DNA of 64,000 bases from Pseudomonas sp. SDI (GTDB lineage: Bacteria; Pseudomonadota; Gammaproteobacteria; Pseudomonadales; Pseudomonadaceae): positions 1-64,000 of the forward strand of contig NZ_QETK01000027.1 in NCBI RefSeq assembly GCF_003105155.1, read 5' to 3'. The notes under the pieces were generated by a model. The model ran no database searches. It was given only the letters and a program-made list of their open reading frames with translations, and was not told the origin of the DNA. This document shows, one piece after another, positions 8,683 to 16,036 of this stretch; position 1 is the stretch's first letter, and each line of letters begins with the position of its first letter. Made by a program: the position numbers and the translations under genes.

Positions 8683-9330
8683 ATGGCTACCGAACGTCAA
8701 TACTCGCCGCTCGACCGCTTGTTGCTGCAGGCCGACACCGCCATGCGCACCTTGCTGCCCTTTAGTGGCCAACCGGCCCGGCCATCGCCGGCCATCGTCC
8801 AGCCCGATGCCGAACTCGACGACCAGCAAACCCGTCACGTCGCCGGTCTCATGCGCATTAACCATACCGGTGAGGTCTGCGCCCAGGCGCTGTATCAGGG
8901 CCAGGCCCTGACCGCCAAGCTACCGCAGGTACGCAAGGCAATGGAGCACGCCGCCGAAGAAGAAATCGACCACCTGGCCTGGTGCGAACAGCGCATTCGC
9001 CAGCTCGGCAGCCATCCGAGCGTGCTCAACCCCCTGTTCTATGGCATGTCTTTCGGTATCGGCGCCGTCGCCGGGCTGATCAGCGACAAGGTCAGCCTGG
9101 GTTTTGTCGCCGCCACCGAGCACCAGGTGTGCAAACACCTCGACGAGCACCTGGAGCAGATCCCGGCCGAAGACGAAAAATCGCGGGCGATTCTCGAGCA
9201 AATGCGCATCGATGAAGCACACCACGCCGAGTCTGCCCTCGACGCCGGCGGCTTCCGCTTCCCGGCCCCGGTCAAGTTCGGCATGAGCCTGATGGCCAAG
9301 GTCATGACCAAAAGTACCTACCGCATCTGA
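8683..9330 (+). CDS. coq7: 2-polyprenyl-3-methyl-6-methoxy-1,4-benzoquinone monooxygenase
   Basis: Di-iron hydroxylase for a late step of ubiquinone synthesis; Pseudomonas uses Coq7 where E. coli uses UbiF. The 215-residue product has the carboxylate/His iron-binding motifs of the family (GEVCAQ, EEEIDHLAW, and IDEAHHAE near the C-terminus). I start at MATERQYSP, 6 bases after GGAGG; an ATG five codons upstream overlaps that ribosome site. Confidence 0.95.
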   Translation: MATERQYSPLDRLLLQADTAMRTLLPFSGQPARPSPAIVQPDAELDDQQTRHVAGLMRINHTGEVCAQALYQGQALTAKLPQVRKAMEHAAEEEIDHLAWCEQRIRQLGSHPSVLNPLFYGMSFGIGAVAGLISDKVSLGFVAATEHQVCKHLDEHLEQIPAEDEKSRAILEQMRIDEAHHAESALDAGGFRFPAPVKFGMSLMAKVMTKSTYRI

Positions 9331-9341
9331 GGCCGACCGCC

Positions 9342-10382
9342 ATGACGGAACGCTTTGACGCCAAGGACCTGGCCCGCGCCGTCGAAGCAGGCGTTCTGAA
9401 CCCCGGCCAGGACCAGGCCCTGCTGGCGTTCCTCAAGCGCCAGCCGGCACAACAGGCCAGTTTCCAGCTGGCCCATGTGGCGTTCTACTTCGGCGCCTTG
9501 CTGATCATGGCCGCCATGGGCTGGCTGCTCAGCGAGGCCTGGATGCGGGTCGGCGACACGGCGCTGCTGCTGATCGCCCTGCTCTATATCGGCGCATTGA
9601 CCCTCGGCGGCCTGCTGTTGCAGCGCCGTGGTCAGTTTATCCCGGCCGGCGTGCTCGGTGCCGTGGCCGTCAGCATCGTGCCGTTGGCGGTGTTCGCCAT
9701 CGAGCGCCTCACCGGCGTCTGGCCGCTGGACGACAGCCAGGGCGACTACCACAACTATTACACCTATGTGCAAGGCGGCTGGTTGCTGATGGAAGCGGCG
9801 ACCGTGCTGGTCGGGCTGTTGATGCTGCGGCTGATCCCGTTCCCGTTCATCGTCATGCCGATTGCCCTGGCGTTGTGGTTCATGTCGATGGACCTGACCG
9901 AATGGGTGCACGGTAACGAATTCGGCTGGGAGCAACGCCAACAGGTTTCGCTGTGGTTCGGTGTGGCGCTGCTCCTGGTGTTTCTCGGCATCGACGGCCG
10001 CACCCGCAAGGATTACGCCTTCTGGGGCTACCTGGCCGGGCTGCTGGCGTTCTGGGGCGCATTGACCTCGATGAACAGCGACAACGAATTCGGCAAGGCC
10101 ATGTATTGCCTGATCAACCTGGGCCTGATGGCCCTGGCGGTGCTGTTGCGACGGCCGATGTTCATGGTCTTCGGCGCGCTTGGGGTAGCGGCCTACCTGG
10201 GCTACCTGTCGTACGACGTGTTTGCCGATTCGTTGCTGTTCCCGGTGGTGCTGACGTTGATCGGCCTGGGCGTGATTGCCCTCGGCCTGCTCTACCAGAA
10301 GTATCGCGAGCCGTTGAGCGCGCGCTTGCGCGCGCTGCTGCCAGACGGGCTGCTACGGGCCTTGCCGGGCTTGCGTCGCTGA
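9342..10382 (+). CDS. multi-pass membrane protein of unknown function
   Basis: A 346-residue protein with a soluble N-terminus of about 45 residues (MTERFDAKDLARAVEAG) followed by eight to ten hydrophobic segments. The arrangement resembles DUF2157-type proteins, but I cannot assign a function. It starts 11 bases after coq7 and overlaps the next gene by one base (TGATG), so it is likely translationally coupled to it. Confidence 0.8.
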   Translation: MTERFDAKDLARAVEAGVLNPGQDQALLAFLKRQPAQQASFQLAHVAFYFGALLIMAAMGWLLSEAWMRVGDTALLLIALLYIGALTLGGLLLQRRGQFIPAGVLGAVAVSIVPLAVFAIERLTGVWPLDDSQGDYHNYYTYVQGGWLLMEAATVLVGLLMLRLIPFPFIVMPIALALWFMSMDLTEWVHGNEFGWEQRQQVSLWFGVALLLVFLGIDGRTRKDYAFWGYLAGLLAFWGALTSMNSDNEFGKAMYCLINLGLMALAVLLRRPMFMVFGALGVAAYLGYLSYDVFADSLLFPVVLTLIGLGVIALGLLYQKYREPLSARLRALLPDGLLRALPGLRR

Positions 10383-10819
10383 TGCGCCGGTTATTCACCC
10401 GCGTGCTGCAAAGCCTGGGCCTGGCACTGGTCGGCTATCTCTATGTGTGTTTATCCAGCGCCCGTCTCGCCAATGAGGCGTTTACCCTGGAGCTGCCTTA
10501 CCTGGGCGAACCACAATCGAGCAGCACAGTGGAACTGCTGATCTTCTCCGCCCCCGGCATGCTGCTGTTCGTGCTGCTGGGAAGCCTAGTGCGCCGCCAC
10601 CTGGCGCTCATCGCGGCGTTCATCAGCCTGGCCAGCGCCAGTGCGTTCCTGTTGTGCCAGCTATTCGCCGAAAGCGCCGGCGCCACCTGGTCGTCAGTGG
10701 AAATCGTCATGCTGTTTGCTTACCAGTTGCCCTGGCTGCTGCTGGCGTTGCTGCCCGGATTGATCTGGTTGCTGGCGCTGGAGCGCTGGCCCGGCCGCAA
10801 GTACCCAGACTACGCATAA
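10382..10819 (+). CDS. small membrane protein of unknown function
   Basis: Product of 145 residues beginning MRRLFTRVLQSLG with about four transmembrane segments and a basic C-terminus (RWPGRKYPDYA). The start overlaps the stop of the upstream membrane protein by one base; in-frame starts further upstream would run inside that gene. The pair ends at a terminator. Function unknown; the coupling suggests the two proteins act together. Confidence 0.75.
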   Translation: MRRLFTRVLQSLGLALVGYLYVCLSSARLANEAFTLELPYLGEPQSSSTVELLIFSAPGMLLFVLLGSLVRRHLALIAAFISLASASAFLLCQLFAESAGATWSSVEIVMLFAYQLPWLLLALLPGLIWLLALERWPGRKYPDYA

Positions 10820-10821
10820 AA

Positions 10822-10844
10822 AAGGGGCCCCGATCGGGCCCCTT
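10822..10844. terminator. bidirectional terminator
   Basis: AAGGGGCCC (10822-10830), a five-base loop and GGGCCCCTT (10836-10844), preceded by an A-run, lie between the convergent membrane-protein gene and the OsmC gene. Confidence 0.8.
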
Positions 10845-10861
10845 GTCACACGCAGCATCGC

Positions 10862-11284
10862 TCAACCGAGTTCAACGATCTCGTAGTCATGGGTGATCTC
10901 AACGCCTGCGCGGCCGAGCATGATCGACGCCGAGCAGTATTTCTCGGCCGACAGTTCGACGGCACGCTTGACCTGGGCGTCCTTCAAGCCACGGCCTTTG
11001 ACCACAAAACGCAGGTGAATCTTGGTGAACACCTTCGGGTCTTCGCTGGCGCGCTCGGCTTCGAGGAAAGCCTCACAGCTTTCTACCGCCTGACGGGATT
11101 TCTTCAGGATGCTGACCACGTCGAAGTTGCTGCAACCGCCCAGCCCGAGCAACAGCATTTCCATTGGCCGCACGCCCAGGTTGCGCCCACCGCTTTCCGG
11201 CGGACCGTCCATCACCACGACATGGCCACTACCCGATTCGCCAAGAAACATGGCTTCGCCCGCCCACTGGATACGCGCCTTCAT
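10862..11284 (-). CDS. OsmC family peroxiredoxin-like protein
   Basis: Predicted thiol-dependent hydroperoxide reductase of 140 residues. Cys51 in LGLGGCSNFD and a second cysteine in SAEKYCSASIML are the catalytic pair of the family. The ATG at 11284 fits the upstream GGGAG better than the adjacent GTG at 11287. It is divergent from crp with a 188-base intergenic region; in Pseudomonas this protein is a constant neighbour of crp/vfr. Confidence 0.9.
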   Translation of the reverse strand: MKARIQWAGEAMFLGESGSGHVVVMDGPPESGGRNLGVRPMEMLLLGLGGCSNFDVVSILKKSRQAVESCEAFLEAERASEDPKVFTKIHLRFVVKGRGLKDAQVKRAVELSAEKYCSASIMLGRAGVEITHDYEIVELG

Positions 11285-11409
11285 CACCCGGACTCCCTTG
11301 CACTAAAAAGGTTGCCAGCTTAGACCCTGTGGGCACGTCGGAAAAGGCTAAGCGTTCGAGTAAATTTGCCGATACAGCGAGAAGTGTCTGATAAGCTGAC
11401 GCCAAATCG

Positions 11410-11426
11410 CTGGCGCCTGGCGCCAG
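11410..11426. promoter_or_regulatory. perfect palindrome in the crp leader
   Basis: CTGGCGCC-T-GGCGCCAG, a 17-base perfect palindrome 46 bases before the crp start and 126 bases before the OsmC gene. It could be an operator or an RNA hairpin in the crp 5' leader. It is not a CRP site (no TGTGA/TCACA). Confidence 0.45.
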
Positions 11427-11472
11427 ACCGCCGATAAAAATGCTCACGCGCCGCGTCATTCCGGGACTAGCC

Positions 11473-12117
11473 ATGGTTGCCTCAAGCCTTCCAGCCAAGA
11501 TCAAGAATATCGACAAGTTGCTCGCCCACTGCCAGCGCCGGCGTTATCCGGCCAAGAGCAACATCATTTGCGCCGGCGATCGCGCCGAAACCTTGTCGTT
11601 CATCGTCAAAGGGTCGGTCACCATCCTGATCGAGGATGATGAAGGCCACGAGATGATCATCGCTTACCTCAACAGTGGCGACTTCTTCGGCGAACTGGGA
11701 CTGTTCGAGCCCAACGGTCAGGAACACCAGCGCAGTGCCTGGGTGCGGGCAAAGACCGAATGCGAAGTGGCCGAGATCAGCTACGACAAGTTCCGCGAGC
11801 TGGCCCGCCAGGAGCCGGAGATTCTCTACGCCCTCGGCAGCCAGATGGCGCAGCGCCTGCGCAACACCACGCGCAAGGTCGGCGACCTGGCGTTCTTCGA
11901 TGTGACCGGGCGGGTGGCGCGCTGCCTGCTGGAACTGTGCAAGCAGCCGGACGCGATGACCCATCCCGACGGCATGCAGATCAAGATCACCCGCCAGGAA
12001 ATCGGCCGCATCGTCGGTTGTTCGCGGGAGATGGTCGGCCGCGTACTCAAGGATCTCGAGGAGCGCAGCCTGGTCAACGTCAAAGGCAAGACCATGGTGG
12101 TGTTCGGCACCCGCTAA
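11473..12117 (+). CDS. crp: cAMP receptor protein Crp/Vfr
   Basis: Global cAMP-binding transcription regulator, 214 residues, same length as P. aeruginosa Vfr. The N-terminal cyclic-nucleotide domain has GELGLFE and the AWVRAK stretch of the phosphate-binding cassette; the C-terminal helix-turn-helix spans TRQEIGRIVGCSREMVGRVL. I start at MVASSLPAKIK; the frame continues 11 codons upstream. The stop overlaps the convergent lipoate-ligase-like gene by 4 bases, leaving no room for a dedicated terminator. Confidence 0.95.
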   Translation: MVASSLPAKIKNIDKLLAHCQRRRYPAKSNIICAGDRAETLSFIVKGSVTILIEDDEGHEMIIAYLNSGDFFGELGLFEPNGQEHQRSAWVRAKTECEVAEISYDKFRELARQEPEILYALGSQMAQRLRNTTRKVGDLAFFDVTGRVARCLLELCKQPDAMTHPDGMQIKITRQEIGRIVGCSREMVGRVLKDLEERSLVNVKGKTMVVFGTR

Positions 12118-12818
12118 TCGCGGGCGATACCGGCGATCACCGTAGCGTAGGCCTGGGTCAGGCGCTCCAGCAGTGGCGCCGCCGGCACCACTTCATGCAG
12201 CGCGATATGGCTGTCGGCCAGGCAACGCTGCTCCAGCGCGCAGCACTCATTGAAGCGGTTGACCGCCGCGACCATCGACTCACGCTCGTTATCCAGCAGC
12301 AGTGCACCGTGCACCAGCACCACCGGCCGCTTGCCACCCAGACCCTGGCGCCAGCGCTGGGCCGTGCCCACCAGCTTGCGGCCGTTGAGATTGACGTTGT
12401 AGCGACCATCGCAGAACGCACCCTCAATCTCGCCCACCGACGCCATCCCACCCCATTCGCGCAACACCTCACAGAGCGGCTGACACAGCCGCTCGTAGGC
12501 ATTTTCAATCCGGTTGTGGTCGCCTTCGCTACGCGGCGCCACATACACCAGCGCCACATTGATCACCGCCGGCGATTGCGGCACCGGCTCGCCGCCGGTT
12601 TCGCGCAACAGCACCGGCCAGCCCGCAATGGCCAACTCGGCACAGGCGGCCTCGAAGCCGTCCAGCCGGCTCATCCGCCGCGGCATCACCAGGGCATGGT
12701 CAGTGGGTTGCCAGAACAACAGGCCGTAGTCCTTTTCGCCCTTGCACACGGCAGACAGCAGATCCTGCTCGGCCTGCAGGCCGGCTTCGACGGTGACGGC
12801 AACAGCGTGATCGGTCAT
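12114..12818 (-). CDS. lipoate--protein ligase A family protein
   Basis: A 234-residue member of the biotin/lipoate ligase superfamily (LplA/LipB fold). RETGGEPVPQSP resembles the RRxSGGGAVxH substrate loop but lacks the usual histidine, and NGRKLVGTAQRW matches the (G/N)xKxxGxAQ motif with the conserved lysine. Role in lipoylation is plausible but unproven. It ends tail-to-tail, overlapping crp by 4 bases, and lies upstream of trpC on the same strand but separated from it by... the trpC terminator at 12841-12861 lies between the two genes. Confidence 0.8.
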   Translation of the reverse strand: MTDHAVAVTVEAGLQAEQDLLSAVCKGEKDYGLLFWQPTDHALVMPRRMSRLDGFEAACAELAIAGWPVLLRETGGEPVPQSPAVINVALVYVAPRSEGDHNRIENAYERLCQPLCEVLREWGGMASVGEIEGAFCDGRYNVNLNGRKLVGTAQRWRQGLGGKRPVVLVHGALLLDNERESMVAAVNRFNECCALEQRCLADSHIALHEVVPAAPLLERLTQAYATVIAGIARD

Positions 12819-12840
12819 TGCATCAATCCTTGGCTACAAA

Positions 12841-12861
12841 AAAGCCGGCAACGCCGGCTTT
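12841..12861 (-). terminator. trpGDC operon terminator
   Basis: AAAGCCGGC-AAC-GCCGGCTTT followed on the minus strand by a run of six T residues. It lies 13 bases after the trpC stop and closes the trpGDC operon before the lipoate-ligase-like gene. Confidence 0.9.
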
Positions 12862-12873
12862 CGGAGGAACGCT

Positions 12874-13710
12874 TCAGTCCAGGCCTTGCAGCACATTCGG
12901 CGCACTGCGCTCGGGGAAGAACAGTCGCTGCAGTTCCAGCCCCGGATGCTCGGCGCGCATGAAGGCTTCGCCGACCAGGAACGAATACACCTCGTTGATT
13001 TCCATCAGCTCGACATCGGCGCGGTTGAGGATGCCGCTTTCAGTGATGGCCAGACGCTCGCGGGGGATACGCGGCAGCAGGTCGAGGGTAGTTTCCAGGC
13101 TTACGTCGAAGGTATGCAGGTTGCGGTTATTGACCCCTACCAACGGTGTGTCGAGGGTCTTCAGGGCGCGCTCCAGCTCATCGCCATCGTGCACTTCCAC
13201 CAGCACGTCGAGGCCGACGCTCTTGGCGGTAGCCGCCAGCTCGGCCATCTTCACATCATCCAGCGCAGAGACGATCAGCAGCACGCAGTCGGCGCCCAGG
13301 GCGCGGGATTCGACGATCTGGTACGGGTCAATCATGAAGTCCTTGCGGATCACCGGCAACGAACAAGCAGCGCGCGCTTGCTGCAGGTAGATGTCGGCGC
13401 CCTGGAAGTAATCGACATCGGTCAGCACCGACAGACAGGTTGCCCCACCCTTCGCGTAGCTGACGGCGATCTCGGCCGGCACGAAGTGCTCGCGGATCAC
13501 GCCCTTGCTCGGCGAGGCTTTCTTGATCTCGGCGATCACCGCCGGCTGCTTGCGCTTGGCCTGCTCGATCAGGGCATTGGCAAAGCCGCGCGGCGCATCC
13601 GCCGCGGCAGCCATGCGCTCCAGTTCGGCGAGGCTGACCCGGGCGCTGCGCTCGGCCACTTCCTGCACCTTGCGGGCGAGGATATTTTCCAGAACCGTCG
13701 GCACACTCAT
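12874..13710 (-). CDS. trpC: indole-3-glycerol phosphate synthase
   Basis: Closes the indole ring in tryptophan biosynthesis. The 278-residue (beta-alpha)8 protein has AEIKKASPSKG with the catalytic lysine, the RKDFMIDPYQ strand and the IGVNNRNL and ITESGI segments. It is monofunctional, not fused to TrpF. Its ATG overlaps the trpD stop by 4 bases (ATGA), so it is translationally coupled within trpGDC. Confidence 0.97.
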   Translation of the reverse strand: MSVPTVLENILARKVQEVAERSARVSLAELERMAAAADAPRGFANALIEQAKRKQPAVIAEIKKASPSKGVIREHFVPAEIAVSYAKGGATCLSVLTDVDYFQGADIYLQQARAACSLPVIRKDFMIDPYQIVESRALGADCVLLIVSALDDVKMAELAATAKSVGLDVLVEVHDGDELERALKTLDTPLVGVNNRNLHTFDVSLETTLDLLPRIPRERLAITESGILNRADVELMEINEVYSFLVGEAFMRAEHPGLELQRLFFPERSAPNVLQGLD

Positions 13711-14756
13711 CCTTCATTCTCCTGCTTGAATACCGCGGTAAACGCGCCCAGTTCTTCGAGTTTTTCCCGGGCCAGGCCGGTGTGCAGTGCGTCATGGGCC
13801 AACTCGACGCCTTGTTTGAGGGTCATCGCATGGTCGGCGGCATACAACGCCGCACCCGCGTTGAGCACGATCATCTCGGCGGCCTTCTGACCGATTTCGG
13901 TTTTGCGTCGCCCGAGCGCATCGCGGATCAGCTCCAGCGATTTTTCCGGGCTTTCCACCGCCAGGCCATGCAGGCTCTGGCTTTTCATGCCGAGGTCTTC
14001 CGGCTCGACCCAATATTCGCTGATTTCGCCGTGCTTCAGCTCGGCAACAAAAGTCGGCGCGGCCAGGCTGAACTCGTCCAGGCCATCCTTGGAGTGCACC
14101 ACCAGCACGTGCTTGCTACCCATACGCTGGAGCACTTCGGCCAATGGCCGGCAGAGGGCCTGAGCAAACACGCCGACCACCTGGTGCTTGACCCCGGCCG
14201 GATTCGTAAGCGGACCGAGCATGTTGAACAGGGTGCGCAGGCCGAGATCGCGACGCGGGCCGGCCGCATGCTTCATGGCACTGTGGTGGGTCTGGGCAAA
14301 CATGAAACCGATACCGACGCTGTCGATGCAGCGGCCAACCTGAACTGGGGTCAGGTTCAGGTAGATACCGGCCGCTTCGAGCAAGTCGGCACTGCCACTC
14401 TTGCCTGATACCGCGCGGTTGCCATGCTTGGCCACGGTGCAGCCGGCGGCGGCAACGACGAACGCCGAAGCGGTGGAAACGTTGAAAATGTTCGCACCAT
14501 CGCCGCCGGTGCCGACCACGTCGACCACGCCATCGAGGGTATTCAGCTCGACCTTGTCGGCCAGCTCACGCATCACCGAGACGGCACCGACGATCTCGTC
14601 GATGCTCTCGCTCTTCATGCGCATGCCCATCAGGAAGGCACCGATCTGCGCCTCCGTGCACTGGCCCGTCATGATCTGGCGCATCACGTCGCGCATTTCT
14701 TCGGTGGAAAGGTCCAACTGACCGACGATCCGGGCCAGCGCGCTCTTGATATCCAT
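13707..14756 (-). CDS. trpD: anthranilate phosphoribosyltransferase
   Basis: Transfers phosphoribosyl from PRPP to anthranilate. The 349-residue protein has the GTGGDGANIFNVSTA nucleotide/PRPP loop, KHGNRAVSGKSGSADLLEA and RDLGLRTLFNMLGPL, all family signatures. Not fused to TrpG. It starts 9 bases after the trpG stop and overlaps trpC by 4 bases. Confidence 0.97.
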   Translation of the reverse strand: MDIKSALARIVGQLDLSTEEMRDVMRQIMTGQCTEAQIGAFLMGMRMKSESIDEIVGAVSVMRELADKVELNTLDGVVDVVGTGGDGANIFNVSTASAFVVAAAGCTVAKHGNRAVSGKSGSADLLEAAGIYLNLTPVQVGRCIDSVGIGFMFAQTHHSAMKHAAGPRRDLGLRTLFNMLGPLTNPAGVKHQVVGVFAQALCRPLAEVLQRMGSKHVLVVHSKDGLDEFSLAAPTFVAELKHGEISEYWVEPEDLGMKSQSLHGLAVESPEKSLELIRDALGRRKTEIGQKAAEMIVLNAGAALYAADHAMTLKQGVELAHDALHTGLAREKLEELGAFTAVFKQENEG

Positions 14757-14765
14757 GATCGATCC

Positions 14766-15359
14766 TTAGCGGTGGCCGCCGGTCTGTTTGAGGAAGTTGG
14801 CGAACAGCTCGTGGCCCTGCTCGGTGAGGATCGACTCGGGGTGGAACTGCACCCCTTCGATATTCAGCGTCTTGTGGCGCAGGCCCATGATCTCGTCGAC
14901 CGAACCGTCTTCAAGGGTGGTCCAGGCGGTCACTTCCAAACACTCGGGCAGGCTTTCGCGCTTGACCACCAGCGAGTGGTAGCGGGTGACGGTCAGCGGG
15001 TTGTTCAGACCGGCGAAAACGCCAAGGTCACGGTGCAACACCGGGCTGGTCTTGCCGTGCATCACCTGGCGGGCACGCACCACGTCACCGCCAAAGGCCT
15101 GGCCGATGGACTGGTGGCCCAGGCAAACGCCGAGGATCGGCAGCTTGCCGGCAAAGTGCAGGATGGCGTCGATGGACACCCCGGCTTCGCTGGGGGTGCA
15201 AGGGCCCGGGGAAACGACGATGCGTTCCGGCTGCAGGGCTTCGATCTCGGCGATGGTCAGTTCGTCGTTGCGAATGACCTTGACCGCTGCACCCAGCTCG
15301 CCAAGGTATTGCACGACGTTGTAGGTAAAGGAATCGTAGTTGTCGATCATCAGTAACAT
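14766..15359 (-). CDS. trpG: anthranilate synthase glutamine amidotransferase subunit
   Basis: Supplies ammonia to TrpE. The 197-residue class I amidotransferase has the nucleophile Cys79 in LGVCLGHQSIGQ and the His-Glu pair in VQFHPESI. I start at MLLMIDNYDS; the frame extends 29 codons upstream but the family begins here and AGAGG lies 10 bases before the ATG. The gene is 680 bases from trpE, separated by a leader and an esterase remnant. Confidence 0.97.
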   Translation of the reverse strand: MLLMIDNYDSFTYNVVQYLGELGAAVKVIRNDELTIAEIEALQPERIVVSPGPCTPSEAGVSIDAILHFAGKLPILGVCLGHQSIGQAFGGDVVRARQVMHGKTSPVLHRDLGVFAGLNNPLTVTRYHSLVVKRESLPECLEVTAWTTLEDGSVDEIMGLRHKTLNIEGVQFHPESILTEQGHELFANFLKQTGGHR

Positions 15360-15498
15360 CGGGGGTCTACCTCTTGAATCTACTGACTTTGAATTCACGC
15401 CTTCCGTTGCTGGCAACATGCGCACCAGCCCTGCACGACGCGGCAACTGCCGACAGCGACATCAGGTGGAACCACTCGGAAAGGCAAAACGGTAACGG

Positions 15499-15513
15499 GC
15501 CGGTCGGGCCGGC
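15499..15513 (-). promoter_or_regulatory. post-leader hairpin, candidate trpG attenuator
   Basis: GCCGG-CCCGA-CCGGC on the minus strand, 11 bases after the leader stop and followed by an imperfect T-rich run (CCGTTACCGTTTTGCC). The same hairpin occurs after the trpE leader at 17563-17578. As a terminator it is short; its conservation in both leaders is the main support. Confidence 0.5.
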
Positions 15514-15524
15514 TAGAGATAAAG

Positions 15525-15611
15525 TCAGGCGCGCCAACGCCAACGGGCGTGGGCCTTGATAACGCGCATCAAGAGTTTGCTGACGATCAACACGGGGAAG
15601 GTCTCGTTCAT
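15525..15611 (-). promoter_or_regulatory. trpGDC leader peptide with tandem Trp codons
   Basis: A short ORF 165 bases upstream of trpG. From ATG at 15611 it encodes 28 residues; from the in-frame ATG at 15569 it encodes the 14-residue MRVIKAHARWRWRA. Two Trp codons lie just before the stop, as in transcription-attenuation leaders. A hairpin (GCCGG-N5-CCGGC, 15499-15513) and a T-rich stretch follow. A near-copy precedes trpE. Neither start has a good ribosome site, so the real leader start is uncertain. Attenuation of trpE and trpGDC has been reported in P. putida. Confidence 0.65.
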
Positions 15612-15627
15612 ACGTGTCCGCACAGTA

Positions 15628-15656
15628 GCCTACCGACGCGGCGGGTGCAATATGGC
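15628..15656 (-). promoter_or_regulatory. weak candidate promoter for the trpGDC leader transcript
   Basis: On the minus strand TTGCAC, a 17-base spacer and TACTGT lie about 20 bases before the 28-codon leader ORF. Each hexamer matches consensus at only half its positions; the position is the main argument. Confidence 0.3.
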
Positions 15657-15755
15657 CAAGGCCGCCAGCCGCCCAACGAAATCTTCCAGATAGGCGCAAC
15701 TTTGCGGAGGTCTTCTGGCTTCGTCCGATAAAAATAAAGAAAAAGGATCTTTTCG

Positions 15756-15981
15756 ATGCAGAAGTGCGCCCGCTTTGCCCTCGCCAGCCTGGCCCTGCCG
15801 TGCCGCCAGGCGTTTGCGCCCCCTTCCCTTACTCGACCATGATCGTATTTGGCGACAGCCTCGCCGATGCCGGACAATTTCCCGACCAGGCAGGCCCGCC
15901 CGCTAGCACCAAGATGACCGCCAGGACCTGACCCTGACCGGCAACAACCGGCAGAGCAACCTGGCGTTAAGCCTGGACTTC
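15756..15981 (+). pseudogene. estP: remnant of an EstA/EstP-type autotransporter GDSL esterase
   Basis: An AAGGA ribosome site and ATG at 15756 open a signal-peptide-like MQKCARFALASLALP, but the frame stops after 28 codons. In the next frame the esterase N-terminus continues as YSTMIVFGDSLADAGQFPD, including the GDSL nucleophile motif, and stops near 15927. Shortly after, a third segment reads LTGNNRQSNLALSLDF, matching the last beta-strand of EstA-family autotransporter barrels. So only the two ends remain, with frameshifts and a large internal deletion. The family is about 630-650 residues. Intact estP is known between trpE and trpG in P. putida. Confidence 0.75.
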
Positions 15982-15994
15982 TGCTCGGAGGGAA

Positions 15995-16017
15995 ACGGCG
16001 CTCAGGACAAGCGCCGT
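15995..16017 (-). terminator. candidate trpE terminator
   Basis: ACGGCGCT (15995-16002), a seven-base loop and AGCGCCGT (16010-16017), followed on the minus strand by TTTCC. It lies 20 bases after the trpE stop. Confidence 0.6.
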
Positions 16018-16036
16018 GAACTTCGCCCTGACGGGC

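Noticed and set aside
11440..11472. Extra 11 residues at the Crp N-terminus
   Set aside because: The family length of 214 residues fits the ATG at 11473, and the longer form would have an atypical MLTRRVIPGLA extension.
15367..15699. A 110-codon minus-strand ORF upstream of trpG
   Set aside because: It is in a different frame from the conserved leader peptide and overlaps leader, promoter and part of the trpG 5' region without domain similarity.
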